From Linyphia triangularis (Eukaryota; Arthropoda; Arachnida; Araneae; Linyphiidae): 64,000 nt of DNA. The translations under genes and the position numbers were made by a program. Positions 25,341 to 40,026 of this stretch are shown piece by piece. The notes beneath the pieces are model-generated. The model did no database searches. It was not told the DNA's origin and was given only the letters and a program-made list of their open reading frames with translations. Every line of letters begins with the position of its first letter. Within the stretch, counting starts at the first letter, position 1. The stretch is taken from NCBI GenBank assembly GCA_963978545.1, contig OZ021733.1, positions 72,881,589 to 72,945,588 of the forward strand, read 5' to 3'.

Positions 25341-28300
25341 ATTACAATTTAATTCTAAATTGATACAATACTAGGAAAATTTGCAATTTTTGAACTTTTT
25401 TTCAGTTTTTGACCCAAAGATTTCCAAACACCCTTTTTTCATGTTTCATGAGAAAAGTTATAATTATACAATGATTGCAATTTTTGAGTAAAAAACTGTA
25501 TTGCCTCGGCCTTAAGGTTCAAAACTATTAAATACAAGTGAAATTAGCTAATTTTAAGCATTTTTTTTATTTTTCGAAAAAAAACTTTTTTCCTTTTTTA
25601 CAAGTTTCATGAGAAAATCTCTTATTTAAGAATGATTGCAGTTTCTTATCAAACAACTGCAATTATTGAGAATTGAAATCTGAAATGACTAAATACTAGT
25701 GCTCTTGGGGGATTTTGATCATTGTATTATTTTGCGACAGAGCAAATTGCGTTCACACTTTCTGAACGTCACTTTAGAAAAGTTCTATTTCCAAAATGAT
25801 TGAAGTATTTATTTTAAAAACTATTCTGCATAGTAGTTTAAGTTTAAAATTATTAAATACTAGCGAAGTTATCTTTTTTTGAAATTTTTTTTAGTTTTCG
25901 AAAAAAAAATTTTAAAAGGCAATTTTTTGACGTTTCATGAGAAAAGTGCTAAGTGTAAAATGATTGATGTTTTTAAATAAAAAACTAGCTTGTATTACAA
26001 TATAATTCTAAATTGATACAATAATAGGAAAATTTCCTATTTTTGAACTTTTTTTCAGTTTTTGACCCAAAGATTTCCAAACACCCTTTTTTCATGTTTC
26101 ATGAGAAAAGCTCTAATTATACAATGATTGCAATTTTTGAGTAAAGAACTGTATTGCCTAGGCCTGAAGGTTCAAAATTATTAAACACAAGTGAAATTAG
26201 CTAATTTTAAGCATTTTTTTTATTTTTCAAAAAAAACTTTTTTTCTGTTTTTACACGTTTCATGAGAAAATCTCTGATTTAAGAATGATTGCAGTTTCTT
26301 ATCAAACAACTGCAATTATTGAGAATTTAAATCTGAAATTACTAAATACTAGTGCTCTTGGGGGTTTTTGATCATTGTATTATTTTGCGACAGAGCAAAT
26401 TGCGTTCACACTTTCTGAACGTCACTTTAGAAAAGTTATATTTCCAAAATGATTGAAGTATTTATTTTAAAAACTATTCTGCATAGTAGTTTAAGTTTAA
26501 AATTATTAAATACTAGCGAAGTTATCTTTGTTTGAAATTTTTTTTAGTTTTCGAAACAAAAATTTTAAAAGGCATTTTTTTGACGTTTCATGAGAAAAGT
26601 GCTAAGTGTAAAATGATTGATGTTTTTAAATAAAAAACTAGCTTGTATTACAATTTAATTCTAAATTGATACAATAATAGGAAAATTTCCTATTTTTGAA
26701 CTTTTTTTCATTTTTTGACCCAAAGATTTCCAAACACCCTTTTTTCATGTTTCATGAGAAAAGTTCTAATTATACAATGATTGCAATTTTTGAGTAAAGA
26801 ACTGTATTGCCTAGGCCTGAAGGTTCAAAATTATTAAACACAAGTGAAATTAGCTAATTATAAGCATTTTTTTTATTTTTTGAAAAAAACTTTTTTTCTG
26901 TTTTTACACGTTTCATGAGAAAATCTCTGATTTAAGAATGATTGCAGTTTCTTATCAAACAACTGCAATTATTGAGAATTTAAATCTGAAATTACTAAAT
27001 ACTAGTGCTCTAGGGGGTTTTTGATCATTGTATTATTTTGCGACAGAGCAAATTGCGTTCACACTTTCTGAACGTCACTTTAGAAAAGTTCTATTTCCAA
27101 AATGATTGAAGTATTTATTTTAAAAACTATTCTGCATAGTAGTTTAAGTTTAAAATTATTAAATACTAGCGAAGTTATCTTTGTTTGAAATTTTTTTTAG
27201 TTTTCGAAACAAAAATTTTAAAAGGCATTTTTTTGACGTTTCATGAGAAAAGTGCTAAGTGTAAAATGATTGATGTTTTTAAATAAAAAACTAGCTTGTA
27301 TTACAATATAATTCTAAATTGATACAATAATAGGAAAATTTCCTATTTTTGAACTTTTTTTCAGTTTTTGACCCAAAGATTTCCAAACACCCTTTTTTCA
27401 TGTTTCATGAGAAAAGCTCTAATTATACAATGATTGCAATTTTTGAGTAAAGAACTGTATTGCCTAGGCCTGAAGGTTCAAAATTATTAAACACAAGTGA
27501 AATTAGCTAATTTTAAGCATTTTTTTTATTTTTCAAAAAAAACTTTTTTTCTGTTTTTACACGTTTCATGAGAAAATCTCTGATTTAAGAATGATTGCAG
27601 TTTCTTATCAAACAACTGCAATTATTGAGAATTTAAATCTGAAATTACTAAATACTAGTGCTCTTGGGGGTTTTTGATCATTGTATTATTTTGCGACAGA
27701 GCAAATTGCGTTCACACTTTCTGAACGTCACTTTAGAAAAGCTCTATTTCCAAAATGATTGAAGTATTTATGTTAAAACTATTCTGCATAGTAGTTTAAG
27801 TTTAAAATTATTAAATACTAGCGAAGTTATCTTTGTTTGAAATTTTTTTTAGTTTTCGAAACAAAAATTTTAAAAGGCATTTTTTTGACGTTTCATGAGA
27901 AAAGTGCTAAGTGTAAAATGATTGATGTTTTTAAATAAAAAACTAGCTTGTATTACAATTTAATTCTAAATTGATACAATACTAGGAAAATTTGCAATTT
28001 TTGAACTTTTTTTCAGTTTTTGACCCAAAGATTTCCAAACACCCTTTTTTCATGTTTCATGAGAAAAGTTCTAATTATACAATGATTGCAATTTTCGAGT
28101 AAAAAACTGTATTGCCTCGGCCTTAAGGTTCAAAACTATTAAATACAAGTGAAATTAGCTAATTTTAAGCATTTTTTTTATTTTTCGTAAAAAACTTTTT
28201 CCGTTTTTACACATTTCATGAGAAAATCTCTGATTTAAGAATGATTGCAGTTTCTTATCAAACAACTGCAATTATTGAGAATTGAAATCTGAAATGACTA

Positions 28301-31300
28301 AATACTAGTGCTCTTGGGGGATTTTGATCATTGTATTATTTTGCGACAGAGCAAATTGCGTTCACACTTTCTGAACGTCACTTTAGAAAAGTTCTATTTC
28401 CAAAATGATTGAAGTATTTATTTTAAAAACTATTCTGCATAGTAGTTTAAGTTTAAAATTATTAAATACTAGCGAAGTTATCTTTTTTTGAAATTTTTTT
28501 TAGTTTTCGAAAAAAAAATTTTAAAAGGCAATTTTTTGACGTTTCATGAGAAAAGTGCTAAGTGTAAAATGATTGATGTTTTTAAATAAAAAACTAGCTT
28601 GTATTACAATTTAATTCTAAATTGATACAATACTAGGAAAATTTGCAATTTTTGAACTTTTTTTCAGTTTTTGACCCAAAGATTTCCAAACACCCTTTTT
28701 TCATGTTTCATGAGAAAAGTTCTAATTATACAATGATTGCAATTTTTGAGTAAAGAACTGTATTGCCTAGGCCTGAAGGTTCAAAATTATTAAACACAAG
28801 TGAAATTAGCTAATTATAAGCATTTTTTTTATTTTTTGAAAAAAACTTTTTTTCTGTTTTTACACGTTTCATGAGAAAATCTCTGATTTAAGAATGATTG
28901 CAGTTTCTTATCAAACAACTGCAATTATTGAGAATTTAAATCTGAAATTACTAAATACTAGTGCTCTAGGGGGTTTTTGATCATTGTATTATTTTGCGAC
29001 AGAGCAAATTGCGTTCACACTTTCTGAACGTCACTTTAGAAAAGTTCTATTTCCAAAATGATTGAAGTATTTATTTTAAAAACTATTCTGCATAGTAGTT
29101 TAAGTTTAAAATTATTAAATACTAGCGAAGTTATCTTTGTTTGAAATTTTTTTTAGTTTTCGAAACAAAAATTTTAAAAGGCATTTTTTTGACGTTTCAT
29201 GAGAAAAGTGCTAAGTGTAAAATGATTGATGTTTTTAAATAAAAAACTAGCTTGTATTACAATTTAATTCTAAATTGATACAATAATAGGAAAATTTCCT
29301 ATTTTTGAACTTTTTTTCAGTTTTTGACCCAAAGGTTTCCAAACACCCTTTTTTCATGTTTCATGAGAAAAGCTCTAATTATACAATGATTGCAATTTTT
29401 GAGTAAAAAACTGTATTGCCTAGGCCTTAAGGTTCAAAACTATTAAATACAAGTGAAATTAGCTAATTTTAAGCATTTTTTTTATTTTTCGAAAAAAAAC
29501 TTTTTTTCCGTTTTTACACGTTTCATGAGAAAATCTCTGATTTAAGAATGATTGCAGTTTCTTATCAAACAACTGCAATTATTGAGAATTTAAATCTGAC
29601 ATTACTAAATACTAGTGCTCTTGGGGGTTTTTGATCATTGTATTATTTTGCGACAGAGCAAATTGCGTTCACACTTTCTGAACGTCACTTTAGAAAAGTT
29701 CTATTTCCAAAATGATTGAAGTATTTATTTTAAAAACTATTCTGCATAGTAGTTTAAGTTTAAAATTATTAAATACTAGCGAAGTTATCTTTTTTTGAAA
29801 TTTTTTTTAGTTTTCGAAACAAAGATTTTAAAAGGCATTTTTTGACGTTTTATGAGAAAAGTGCTAAGAGTAGAATGATTGATGTTTTTGAATAAAAAAC
29901 TAGCATGTATTACAATTTAATTCTAAATTGATACAATACTAGGAAAATTTGCAATTTTTGCACTTTTTTTCAGTTTTTGACCCAAAGATTTCCAAACACC
30001 CTTTTTTCATGTTTCATGAGAAAAGTTCTAATTATACAATGATTGCAATTTTCGAGTAAAAAACTGTATTGCCTCGGCCTTAAGGTTCAAAACTATTAAA
30101 TACAAGTGAAATTAGCTAATTTTAAGCATTTTTTTTATTTTTCGTAAAAAACTTTTTCCGTTTTTACACATTTCATGAGAAAATCTCTGATTTAAGAATG
30201 ATTGCAGTTTCTTATCAAACAACTGCAATTATTGAGAATTGAAATCTGAAATGACTAAATACTAGTGCTCTTGGGGGATTTTGATCATTGTATTATTTTG
30301 CGACAGAGCAAATTGCGTTCACACTTTCTGAACGTCACTTTAGAAAAGTTCTATTTCCAAAATGATTGAAGTATTTATTTTAAAAACTATTCTGCATAGT
30401 AGTTTAAGTTTAAAATTATTAAATACTAGCGAAGTTATCTTTTTTTGAAATTTTTTTTAGTTTTCGAAAAAAAAATTTTAAAAGGCAATTTTTTGACGTT
30501 TCATGAGAAAAGTGCTAAGTGTAAAATGATTGATGTTTTTAAATAAAAAACTAGCTTGTATTACAATTTAATTCTAAATTGATACAATACTAGGAAAATT
30601 TGCAATTTTTGAACTTTTTTTCAGTTTTTGACCCAAAGATTTCCAAACACCCTTTTTTCATGTTTCATGAGAAAAGTTCTAATTATACAATGATTGCAAT
30701 TTTTGAGTAAAGAACTGTATTGCCTAGGCCTGAAGGTTCAAAATTATTAAACACAAGTGAAATTAGCTAATTATAAGCATTTTTTTTATTTTTTGAAAAA
30801 AACTTTTTTTCTGTTTTTACACGTTTCATGAGAAAATCTCTGATTTAAGAATGATTGCAGTTTCTTATCAAACAACTGCAATTATTGAGAATTTAAATCT
30901 GAAATTACTAAATACTAGTGCTCTAGGGGGTTTTTGATCATTGTATTATTTTGCGACAGAGCAAATTGCGTTCACACTTTCTGAACGTCACTTTAGAAAA
31001 GTTCTATTTCCAAAATGATTGAAGTATTTATTTTAAAAACTATTCTGCATAGTAGTTTAAGTTTAAAATTATTAAATACTAGCGAAGTTATCTTTGTTTG
31101 AAATTTTTTTTAGTTTTCGAAACAAAAATTTTAAAAGGCATTTTTTTGACGTTTCATGAGAAAAGTGCTAAGTGTAAAATGATTGATGTTTTTAAATAAA
31201 AAACTAGCTTGTATTACAATATAATTCTAAATTGATACAATAATAGGAAAATTTCCTATTTTTGAACTTTTTTTCAGTTTTTGACCCAAAGATTTCCAAA

Positions 31301-34300
31301 CACCCTTTTTTCATGTTTCATGAGAAAAGCTCTAATTATACAATGATTGCAATTTTTGAGTAAAGAACTGTATTGCCTAGGCCTGAAGGTTCAAAATTAT
31401 TAAACACAAGTGAAATTAGCTAATTTTAAGCATTTTTTTTATTTTTCAAAAAAAACTTTTTTTCTGTTTTTACACGTTTCATGAGAAAATCTCTGATTTA
31501 AGAATGATTGCAGTTTCTTATCAAACAACTGCAATTATTGAGAATTTAAATCTGAAATTACTAAATACTAGTGCTCTTGGGGGTTTTTGATCATTGTATT
31601 ATTTTGCGACAGAGCAAATTGCGTTCACACTTTCTGAACGTCACTTTAGAAAAGTTCTATTTCCAAAATGATTGAAGTATTTATTTTAAAAACTATTCTG
31701 CATAGTAGTTTAAGTTTAAAATTATTAAATACTAGCAAAGTTATCTTTTTTTGAAATTTTTTTTAGTTTTCGAAAAAAAAATTTTAAAAGGCAATTTTTT
31801 GACGTTTCATGAGAAAAGTGCTAAGTGTAAAATGATTGATGTTTTTAAATAAAAAACTAGCTTGTATTACAATTTAATTCTAAATTGATACAATACTAGG
31901 AAAATTTGCAATTTTTGAACTTTTTTTCAGTTTTTGACCCAAAGATTTCCAAACACCCTTTTTTCATGTTTCATGAGAAAAGTTATAATTATACAATGAT
32001 TGCAATTTTTGAGTAAAAAACTGTATTGCCTCGGCCTTAAGGTTCAAAACTATTAAATACAAGTGAAATTAGCTAATTTTAAGCATTTTTTTTATTTTTC
32101 GAAAAAAAACTTTTTTCCTTTTTTACAAGTTTCATGAGAAAATCTCTTATTTAAGAATGATTGCAGTTTCTTATCAAACAACTGCAATTATTGAGAATTG
32201 AAATCTGAAATGACTAAATACTAGTGCTCTTGGGGGATTTTGATCATTGTATTATTTTGCGACAGAGCAAATTGCGTTCACACTTTCTGAACGTCACTTT
32301 AGAAAAGTTCTATTTCCAAAATGATTGAAGTATTTATTTTAAAAACTATTCTGCATAGTAGTTTAAGTTTAAAATTATTAAATACTAGCGAAGTTATCTT
32401 TTTTTGAAATTTTTTTTAGTTTTCGAAAAAAAAATTTTAAAAGGCAATTTTTTGACGTTTCATGAGAAAAGTGCTAAGTGTAAAATGATTGATGTTTTTA
32501 AATAAAAAACTAGCTTGTATTACAATTTAATTCTAAATTGATACAATACTAGGAAAATTTGCAATTTTTGAACTTTTTTTCAGTTTTTGACCCAAAGATT
32601 TCCAAACACCCTTTTTTCATGTTTCATGAGAAAAGTTCTAATTATACAATGATTGCAATTTTTGAGTAAAGAACTGTATTGCCTAGGCCTGAAGGTTCAA
32701 AATTATTAAACACAAGTGAAATTAGCTAATTATAAGCATTTTTTTTATTTTTTGAAAAAAACTTTTTTTCTGTTTTTACACGTTTCATGAGAAAATCTCT
32801 GATTTAAGAATGATTGCAGTTTCTTATCAAACAACTGCAATTATTGAGAATTTAAATCTGAAATTACTAAATACTAGTGCTCTAGGGGGTTTTTGATCCT
32901 TGTATTATTTTGCGACAGAGCAAATTGCGTTCACACTTTCTGAACGTCACTTTAGAAAAGTTCTATTTCCAAAATGATTGAAGTATTTATTTTAAAAACT
33001 ATTCTGCATAGTAGTTTAAGTTTAAAATTATTAAATACTAGCGAAGTTATCTTTGTTTGAAATTTTTTTTAGTTTTCGAAACAAAATTTTTAAAAGGCAT
33101 TTTTTTGACGTTTCATGAGAAAAGTGCTAAGTGTAAAATGATTGATGTTTTTAAATAAAAAACTAGCTTGTATTACAATATAATTCTAAATTGATACAAT
33201 AATAGGAAAATTTCCTATTTTTGAACTTTTTTTCAGTTTTTGACCCAAAGATTTCCAAACACCCTTTTTTCATGTTTCATGAGAAAAGCTCTAATTATAC
33301 AATGATTGCAATTTTTGAGTAAAGAACTGTATTGCCTAGGCCTGAAGGTTCAAAATTATTAAACACAAGTGAAATTAGCTAATTTTAAGCATTTTTTTTA
33401 TTTTTCAAAAAAAACTTTTTTTCTGTTTTTACACGTTTCATGAGAAAATCTCTGATTTAAGAATGATTGCAGTTTCTTATCAAACAACTGCAATTATTGA
33501 GAATTTAAATCTGAAATTACTAAATACTAGTGCTCTTGGGGGTTTTTGATCATTGTATTATTTTGCGACAGAGCAAATTGCGTTCACACTTTCTGAACGT
33601 CACTTTAGAAAAGTTATATTTCCAAAATGATTGAAGTATTTATTTTAAAAACTATTCTGCATAGTAGTTTAAGTTTAAAATTATTAAATACTAGCGAAGT
33701 TATCTTTGTTTGAAATTTTTTTTAGTTTTCGAAACAAAAATTTTAAAAGGCATTTTTTTGACGTTTCATGAGAAAAGTGCTAAGTGTAAAATGATTGATG
33801 TTTTTAAATAAAAAACTAGCTTGTATTACAATTTAATTTTAAATTGATACAATAATAGGAAAATTTCCTATTTTTGAACTTTTTTTCAGTTTTTGACCCA
33901 AAGATTTCCAAACACCCTTTTTTCATGTTTCATGAGAAAAGTTCTAATTATACAATGATTGCAATTTTTGAGTAAAGAACTGTATTGCCTAGGCCTGAAG
34001 GTTCAAAATTATTAAACACAAGTGAAATTAGCTAATTATAAGCATTTTTTTTATTTTTTGAAAAAAACTTTTTTTCTGTTTTTACACGTTTCATGAGAAA
34101 ATCTCTGATTTAAGAATGATTGCAGTTTCTTATCAAACAACTGCAATTATTGAGAATTTAAATCTGAAATTACTAAATACTAGTGCTCTTGGGGGTTTTT
34201 GATCATTGTATTATTTTGCGACAGAGCAAATTGCGTTCACACTTTCTGAACGTCACTTTAGAAAAGCTCTATTTCCAAAATGATTGAAGTATTTATGTTA

Positions 34301-34740
34301 AAACTATTCTGCATAGTAGTTTAAGTTTAAAATTATTAAATACTAGCGAAGTTATCTTTGTTTGAAATTTTTTTTAGTTTTCGAAACAAAAATTTTAAAA
34401 GGCATTTTTTTGACATTTCATGAGAAAAGTGCTAAGTGTAAAATGATTGATGTTTTTAAATAAAAAACTAGCTTGTATTACAATTTAATTCTAAATTGAT
34501 ACAATACTAGGAAAATTTGCAATTTTTGAACTTTTTTTCAGTTTTTGACCCAAAGATTTCCAAACACCCTTTTTTCATGTTTCATGAGAAAAGTTCTAAT
34601 TATACAATGATTGCAATTTTCGAGTAAAAAACTGTATTGCCTCGGCCTTAAGGTTCAAAACTATTAAATACAAGTGAAATTAGCTAATTTTAAGCATTTT
34701 TTTTATTTTTCGTAAAAAACTTTTTCCGTTTTTACACATT
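25341..34740 (+). repeat. Array block 6: first copy of a 9-11 kb duplication
   Basis: Phase marks lie at 25701, 26354, 27007, 27660, 28310, 28963, 29617, 30267, 30920, 31573, 32226, 32879, 33532 and 34185. The same order of variants recurs at 48219-58925. Rare shared markers are TTTCATTTTTTGACC at about 26708/49588, CTGACATTAC before 29617/53147, GATCCTTG after 32879/56409 and GACATTTCATG at about 34412/58595. The offset is 22877, then 23530, then 24183 bp. Each step is one monomer. Confidence 0.88.
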
Positions 34741-37700
34741 TCATGAGAAAATCTCTGATTTAAGAATGATTGCAGTTTCTTATCAAACAACTGCAATTAT
34801 TGAGAATTGAAATCTGAAATGACTAAATACTAGTGCTCTTGGGGGATTTTGATCATTGTATTATTTTGCGACAGAGCAAATTGCGTTCACACTTTCTGAA
34901 CGTCACTTTAGAAAAGTTCTATTTCCAAAATGATTGAAGTATTTATTTTAAAAACTATTCTGCATAGTAGTTTAAGTTTAAAATTATTAAATACTAGCGA
35001 AGTTATCTTTTTTTGAAATTTTTTTTAGTTTTCGAAAAAAAAATTTTAAAAGGCAATTTTTTGACGTTTCATGAGAAAAGTGCTAAGTGTAAAATGATTG
35101 ATGTTTTTAAATAAAAAACTAGCTTGTATTACAATTTAATTCTAAATTGATACAATACTAGGAAAATTTCCTATTTTTGAACTTTTTTTCAGTTTTTGAC
35201 CCAAAGATTTCCAAACACCCTTTTTTCATGTTTCATGAGAAAAGCTCTAATTATACAATGATTGCAATTTTTGAGTAAAGAACTGTATTGCCTAGGCCTG
35301 AAGGTTCAAAATTATTAAACACAAGTGAAATTAGCTAATTTTAAGCATTTTTTTTATTTTTCAAAAAAAACTTTTTTTCTGTTTTTACACGTTTCATGAG
35401 AAAATCTCTGATTTAAGAATGATTGCAGTTTCTTATCAAACAACTGCAATTATTGAGAATTTAAATCTGAAATTACTAAATACTAGTGCTCTTGGGGGTT
35501 TTTGATCATTGTATTATTTTGCGACAGAGCAAATTGCGTTCACACTTTCTGAACGTCACTTTAGAAAAGTTCTATTTCCAAAATGATTGAAGTATTTATT
35601 TTAAAAACTATTCTGCATAGTAGTTTAAGTTTAAAATTATTAAATACTAGCAAAGTTATCTTTTTTTGAAATTTTTTTTAGTTTTCGAAAAAAAAATTTT
35701 AAAAGGCAATTTTTTGACGTTTCATGAGAAAAGTGCTAAGTGTAAAATGATTGATGTTTTTAAATAAAAACTAGCTTGTATTACAATTTAATTCTAAATT
35801 GATACAATACTAGGAAAATTTGCAATTTTTGAACTTTTTTTCAGTTTTTGACCCAAAGATTTCCAAACACCCTTTTTTCATGTTTCATGAGAAAAGTTAT
35901 AATTATACAATGATTGCAATTTTTGAGTAAAAAACTGTATTGCCTCGGCCTTAAGGTTCAAAACTATTAAATACAAGTGAAATTAGCTAATTTTAAGCAT
36001 TTTTTTTATTTTTCGAAAAAAAACTTTTTTCCTTTTTTACAAGTTTCATGAGAAAATCTCTTATTTAAGAATGATTGCAGTTTCTTATCAAACAACTGCA
36101 ATTATTGAGAATTGAAATCTGAAATGACTAAATACTAGTGCTCTTGGGGGATTTTGATCATTGTATTATTTTGCGACAGAGCAAATTGCGTTCACACTTT
36201 CTGAACGTCACTTTAGAAAAGTTCTATTTCCAAAATGATTGAAGTATTTATTTTAAAAACTATTCTGCATAGTAGTTTAAGTTTAAAATTATTAAATACT
36301 AGCGAAGTTATCTTTTTTTGAAATTTTTTTTAGTTTTCGAAAAAAAAATTTTAAAAGGCAATTTTTTGACGTTTCATGAGAAAAGTGCTAAGTGTAAAAT
36401 GATTGATGTTTTTAAATAAAAAACTAGCTTGTATTACAATTTAATTCTAAATTGATACAATACTAGGAAAATTTGCAATTTTTGAACTTTTTTTCAGTTT
36501 TTGACCCAAAGATTTCCAAACACCCTTTTTTCATGTTTCATGAGAAAAGTTCTAATTATACAATGATTGCAATTTTTGAGTAAAGAACTGTATTGCCTAG
36601 GCCTGAAGGTTCAAAATTATTAAACACAAGTGAAATTAGCTAATTATAAGCATTTTTTTTATTTTTTGAAAAAAACTTTTTTTCTGTTTTTACACGTTTC
36701 ATGAGAAAATCTCTGATTTAAGAATGATTGCAGTTTCTTATCAAACAACTGCAATTATTGAGAATTTAAATCTGAAATTACTAAATACTAGTGCTCTAGG
36801 GGGTTTTTGATCCTTGTATTATTTTGCGACAGAGCAAATTGCGTTCACACTTTCTGAACGTCACTTTAGAAAAGTTCTATTTCCAAAATGATTGAAGTAT
36901 TTATTTTAAAAACTATTCTGCATAGTAGTTTAAGTTTAAAATTATTAAATACTAGCGAAGTTATCTTTGTTTGAAATTTTTTTTAGTTTTCGAAACAAAA
37001 TTTTTAAAAGGCATTTTTTTGACGTTTCATGAGAAAAGTGCTAAGTGTAAAATGATTGATGTTTTTAAATAAAAAACTAGCTTGTATTACAATATAATTC
37101 TAAATTGATACAATAATAGGAAAATTTCCTATTTTTGAACTTTTTTTCAGTTTTTGACCCAAAGATTTCCAAACACCCTTTTTTCATGTTTCATGAGAAA
37201 AGCTCTAATTATACAATGATTGCAATTTTTGAGTAAAGAACTGTATTGCCTAGGCCTGAAGGTTCAAAATTATTAAACACAAGTGAAATTAGCTAATTTT
37301 AAGCATTTTTTTTATTTTTCAAAAAAAACTTTTTTTCTGTTTTTACACGTTTCATGAGAAAATCTCTGATTTAAGAATGATTGCAGTTTCTTATCAAACA
37401 ACTGCAATTATTGAGAATTTAAATCTGAAATTACTAAATACTAGTGCTCTTGGGGGTTTTTGATCATTGTATTATTTTGCGACAGAGCAAATTGCGTTCA
37501 CACTTTCTGAACGTCACTTTAGAAAAGTTATATTTCCAAAATGATTGAAGTATTTATTTTAAAAACTATTCTGCATAGTAGTTTAAGTTTAAAATTATTA
37601 AATACTAGCGAAGTTATCTTTGTTTGAAATTTTTTTTAGTTTTCGAAACAAAAATTTTAAAAGGCATTTTTTTGACGTTTCATGAGAAAAGTGCTAAGTG

Positions 37701-40026
37701 TAAAATGATTGATGTTTTTAAATAAAAAACTAGCTTGTATTACAATTTAATTTTAAATTGATACAATAATAGGAAAATTTCCTATTTTTGAACTTTTTTT
37801 CAGTTTTTGACCCAAAGATTTCCAAACACCCTTTTTTCATGTTTCATGAGAAAAGTTCTAATTATACAATGATTGCAATTTTTGAGTAAAGAACTGTATT
37901 GCCTAGGCCTGAAGGTTCAAAATTATTAAACACAAGTGAAATTAGCTAATTATAAGCATTTTTTTTATTTTTTGAAAAAAACTTTTTTTCTGTTTTTACA
38001 CGTTTCATGAGAAAATCTCTGATTTAAGAATGATTGCAGTTTCTTATCAAACAACTGCAATTATTGAGAATTTAAATCTGAAATTACTAAATACTAGTGC
38101 TCTAGGGGGTTTTTGATCATTGTATTATTTTGCGACAGAGCAAATTGCGTTCACACTTTCTGAACGTCACTTTAGAAAAGTTCTATTTCCAAAATGATTG
38201 AAGTATTTATTTTAAAAACTATTCTGCATAGTAGTTTAAGTTTAAAATTATTAAATACTAGCGAAGTTATCTTTGTTTGAAATTTTTTTTAGTTTTCGAA
38301 ACAAAAATTTTAAAAGGCATTTTTTTGACGTTTCATGAGAAAAGTGCTAAGTGTAAAATGATTGATGTTTTTAAATAAAAAACTAGCTTGTATTACAATA
38401 TAATTCTAAATTGATACAATAATAGGAAAATTTCCTATTTTTGAACTTTTTTTCAGTTTTTGACCCAAAGATTTCCAAACACCCTTTTTTCATGTTTCAT
38501 GAGAAAAGCTCTAATTATACAATGATTGCAATTTTTGAGTAAAGAACTGTATTGCCTAGGCCTGAAGGTTCAAAATTATTAAACACAAGTGAAATTAGCT
38601 AATTTTAAGCATTTTTTTTATTTTTCAAAAAAAACTTTTTTTCTGTTTTTACACGTTTCATGAGAAAATCTCTGATTTAAGAATGATTGCAGTTTCTTAT
38701 CAAACAACTGCAATTATTGAGAATTTAAATCTGAAATTACTAAATACTAGTGCTCTTGGGGGTTTTTGATCATTGTATTATTTTGCGACAGAGCAAATTG
38801 CGTTCACACTTTCTGAACGTCACTTTAGAAAAGCTCTATTTCCAAAATGATTGAAGTATTTATGTTAAAACTATTCTGCATAGTAGTTTAAGTTTAAAAT
38901 TATTAAATACTAGCGAAGTTATCTTTGTTTGAAATTTTTTTTAGTTTTCGAAACAAAAATTTTAAAAGGCATTTTTTTGACATTTCATGAGAAAAGTGCT
39001 AAGTGTAAAATGATTGATGTTTTTAAATAAAAAACTAGCTTGTATTACAATTTAATTCTAAATTGATACAATACTAGGAAAATTTGCAATTTTTGAACTT
39101 TTTTTCAGTTTTTGACCCAAAGATTTCCAAACACCCTTTTTTCATGTTTCATGAGAAAAGTTCTAATTATACAATGATTGCAATTTTCGAGTAAAAAACT
39201 GTATTGCCTCGGCCTTAAGGTTCAAAACTATTAAATACAAGTGAAATTAGCTAATTTTAAGCATTTTTTTTATTTTTCGTAAAAAACTTTTTCCGTTTTT
39301 ACACATTTCATGAGAAAATCTCTGATTTAAGAATGATTGCAGTTTCTTATCAAACAACTGCAATTATTGAGAATTGAAATCTGAAATGACTAAATACTAG
39401 TGCTCTTGGGGGATTTTGATCATTGTATTATTTTGCGACAGAGCAAATTGCGTTCACACTTTCTGAACGTCACTTTAGAAAAGTTCTATTTCCAAAATGA
39501 TTGAAGTATTTATTTTAAAAACTATTCTGCATAGTAGTTTAAGTTTAAAATTATTAAATACTAGCGAAGTTATCTTTTTTTGAAATTTTTTTTAGTTTTC
39601 GAAAAAAAAATTTTAAAAGGCAATTTTTTGACGTTTCATGAGAAAAGTGCTAAGTGTAAAATGATTGATGTTTTTAAATAAAAAACTAGCTTGTATTACA
39701 ATTTAATTCTAAATTGATACAATACTAGGAAAATTTGCAATTTTTGAACTTTTTTTCAGTTTTTGACCCAAAGATTTCCAAACACCCTTTTTTCATGTTT
39801 CATGAGAAAAGTTCTAATTATACAATGATTGCAATTTTTGAGTAAAGAACTGTATTGCCTAGGCCTGAAGGTTCAAAATTATTAAACACAAGTGAAATTA
39901 GCTAATTATAAGCATTTTTTTTATTTTTTGAAAAAAACTTTTTTTCTGTTTTTACACGTTTCATGAGAAAATCTCTGATTTAAGAATGATTGCAGTTTCT
40001 TATCAAACAACTGCAATTATTGAGAA
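34741..40026 (+). repeat. Array block 7: six-to-seven-monomer repeat of block 6 end
   Basis: Phase marks lie at 34835, 35488, 36140, 36793, 37446, 38099, 38752 and 39402. From about 35.16 kb it repeats 31.2-34.1 kb at an offset of about 3914 bp, with GATCCTTG at both 32879 and 36793, and then about 4567 bp after one extra monomer. It also matches 54.8-58.9 kb at an offset of about 19616 bp. Confidence 0.85.
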
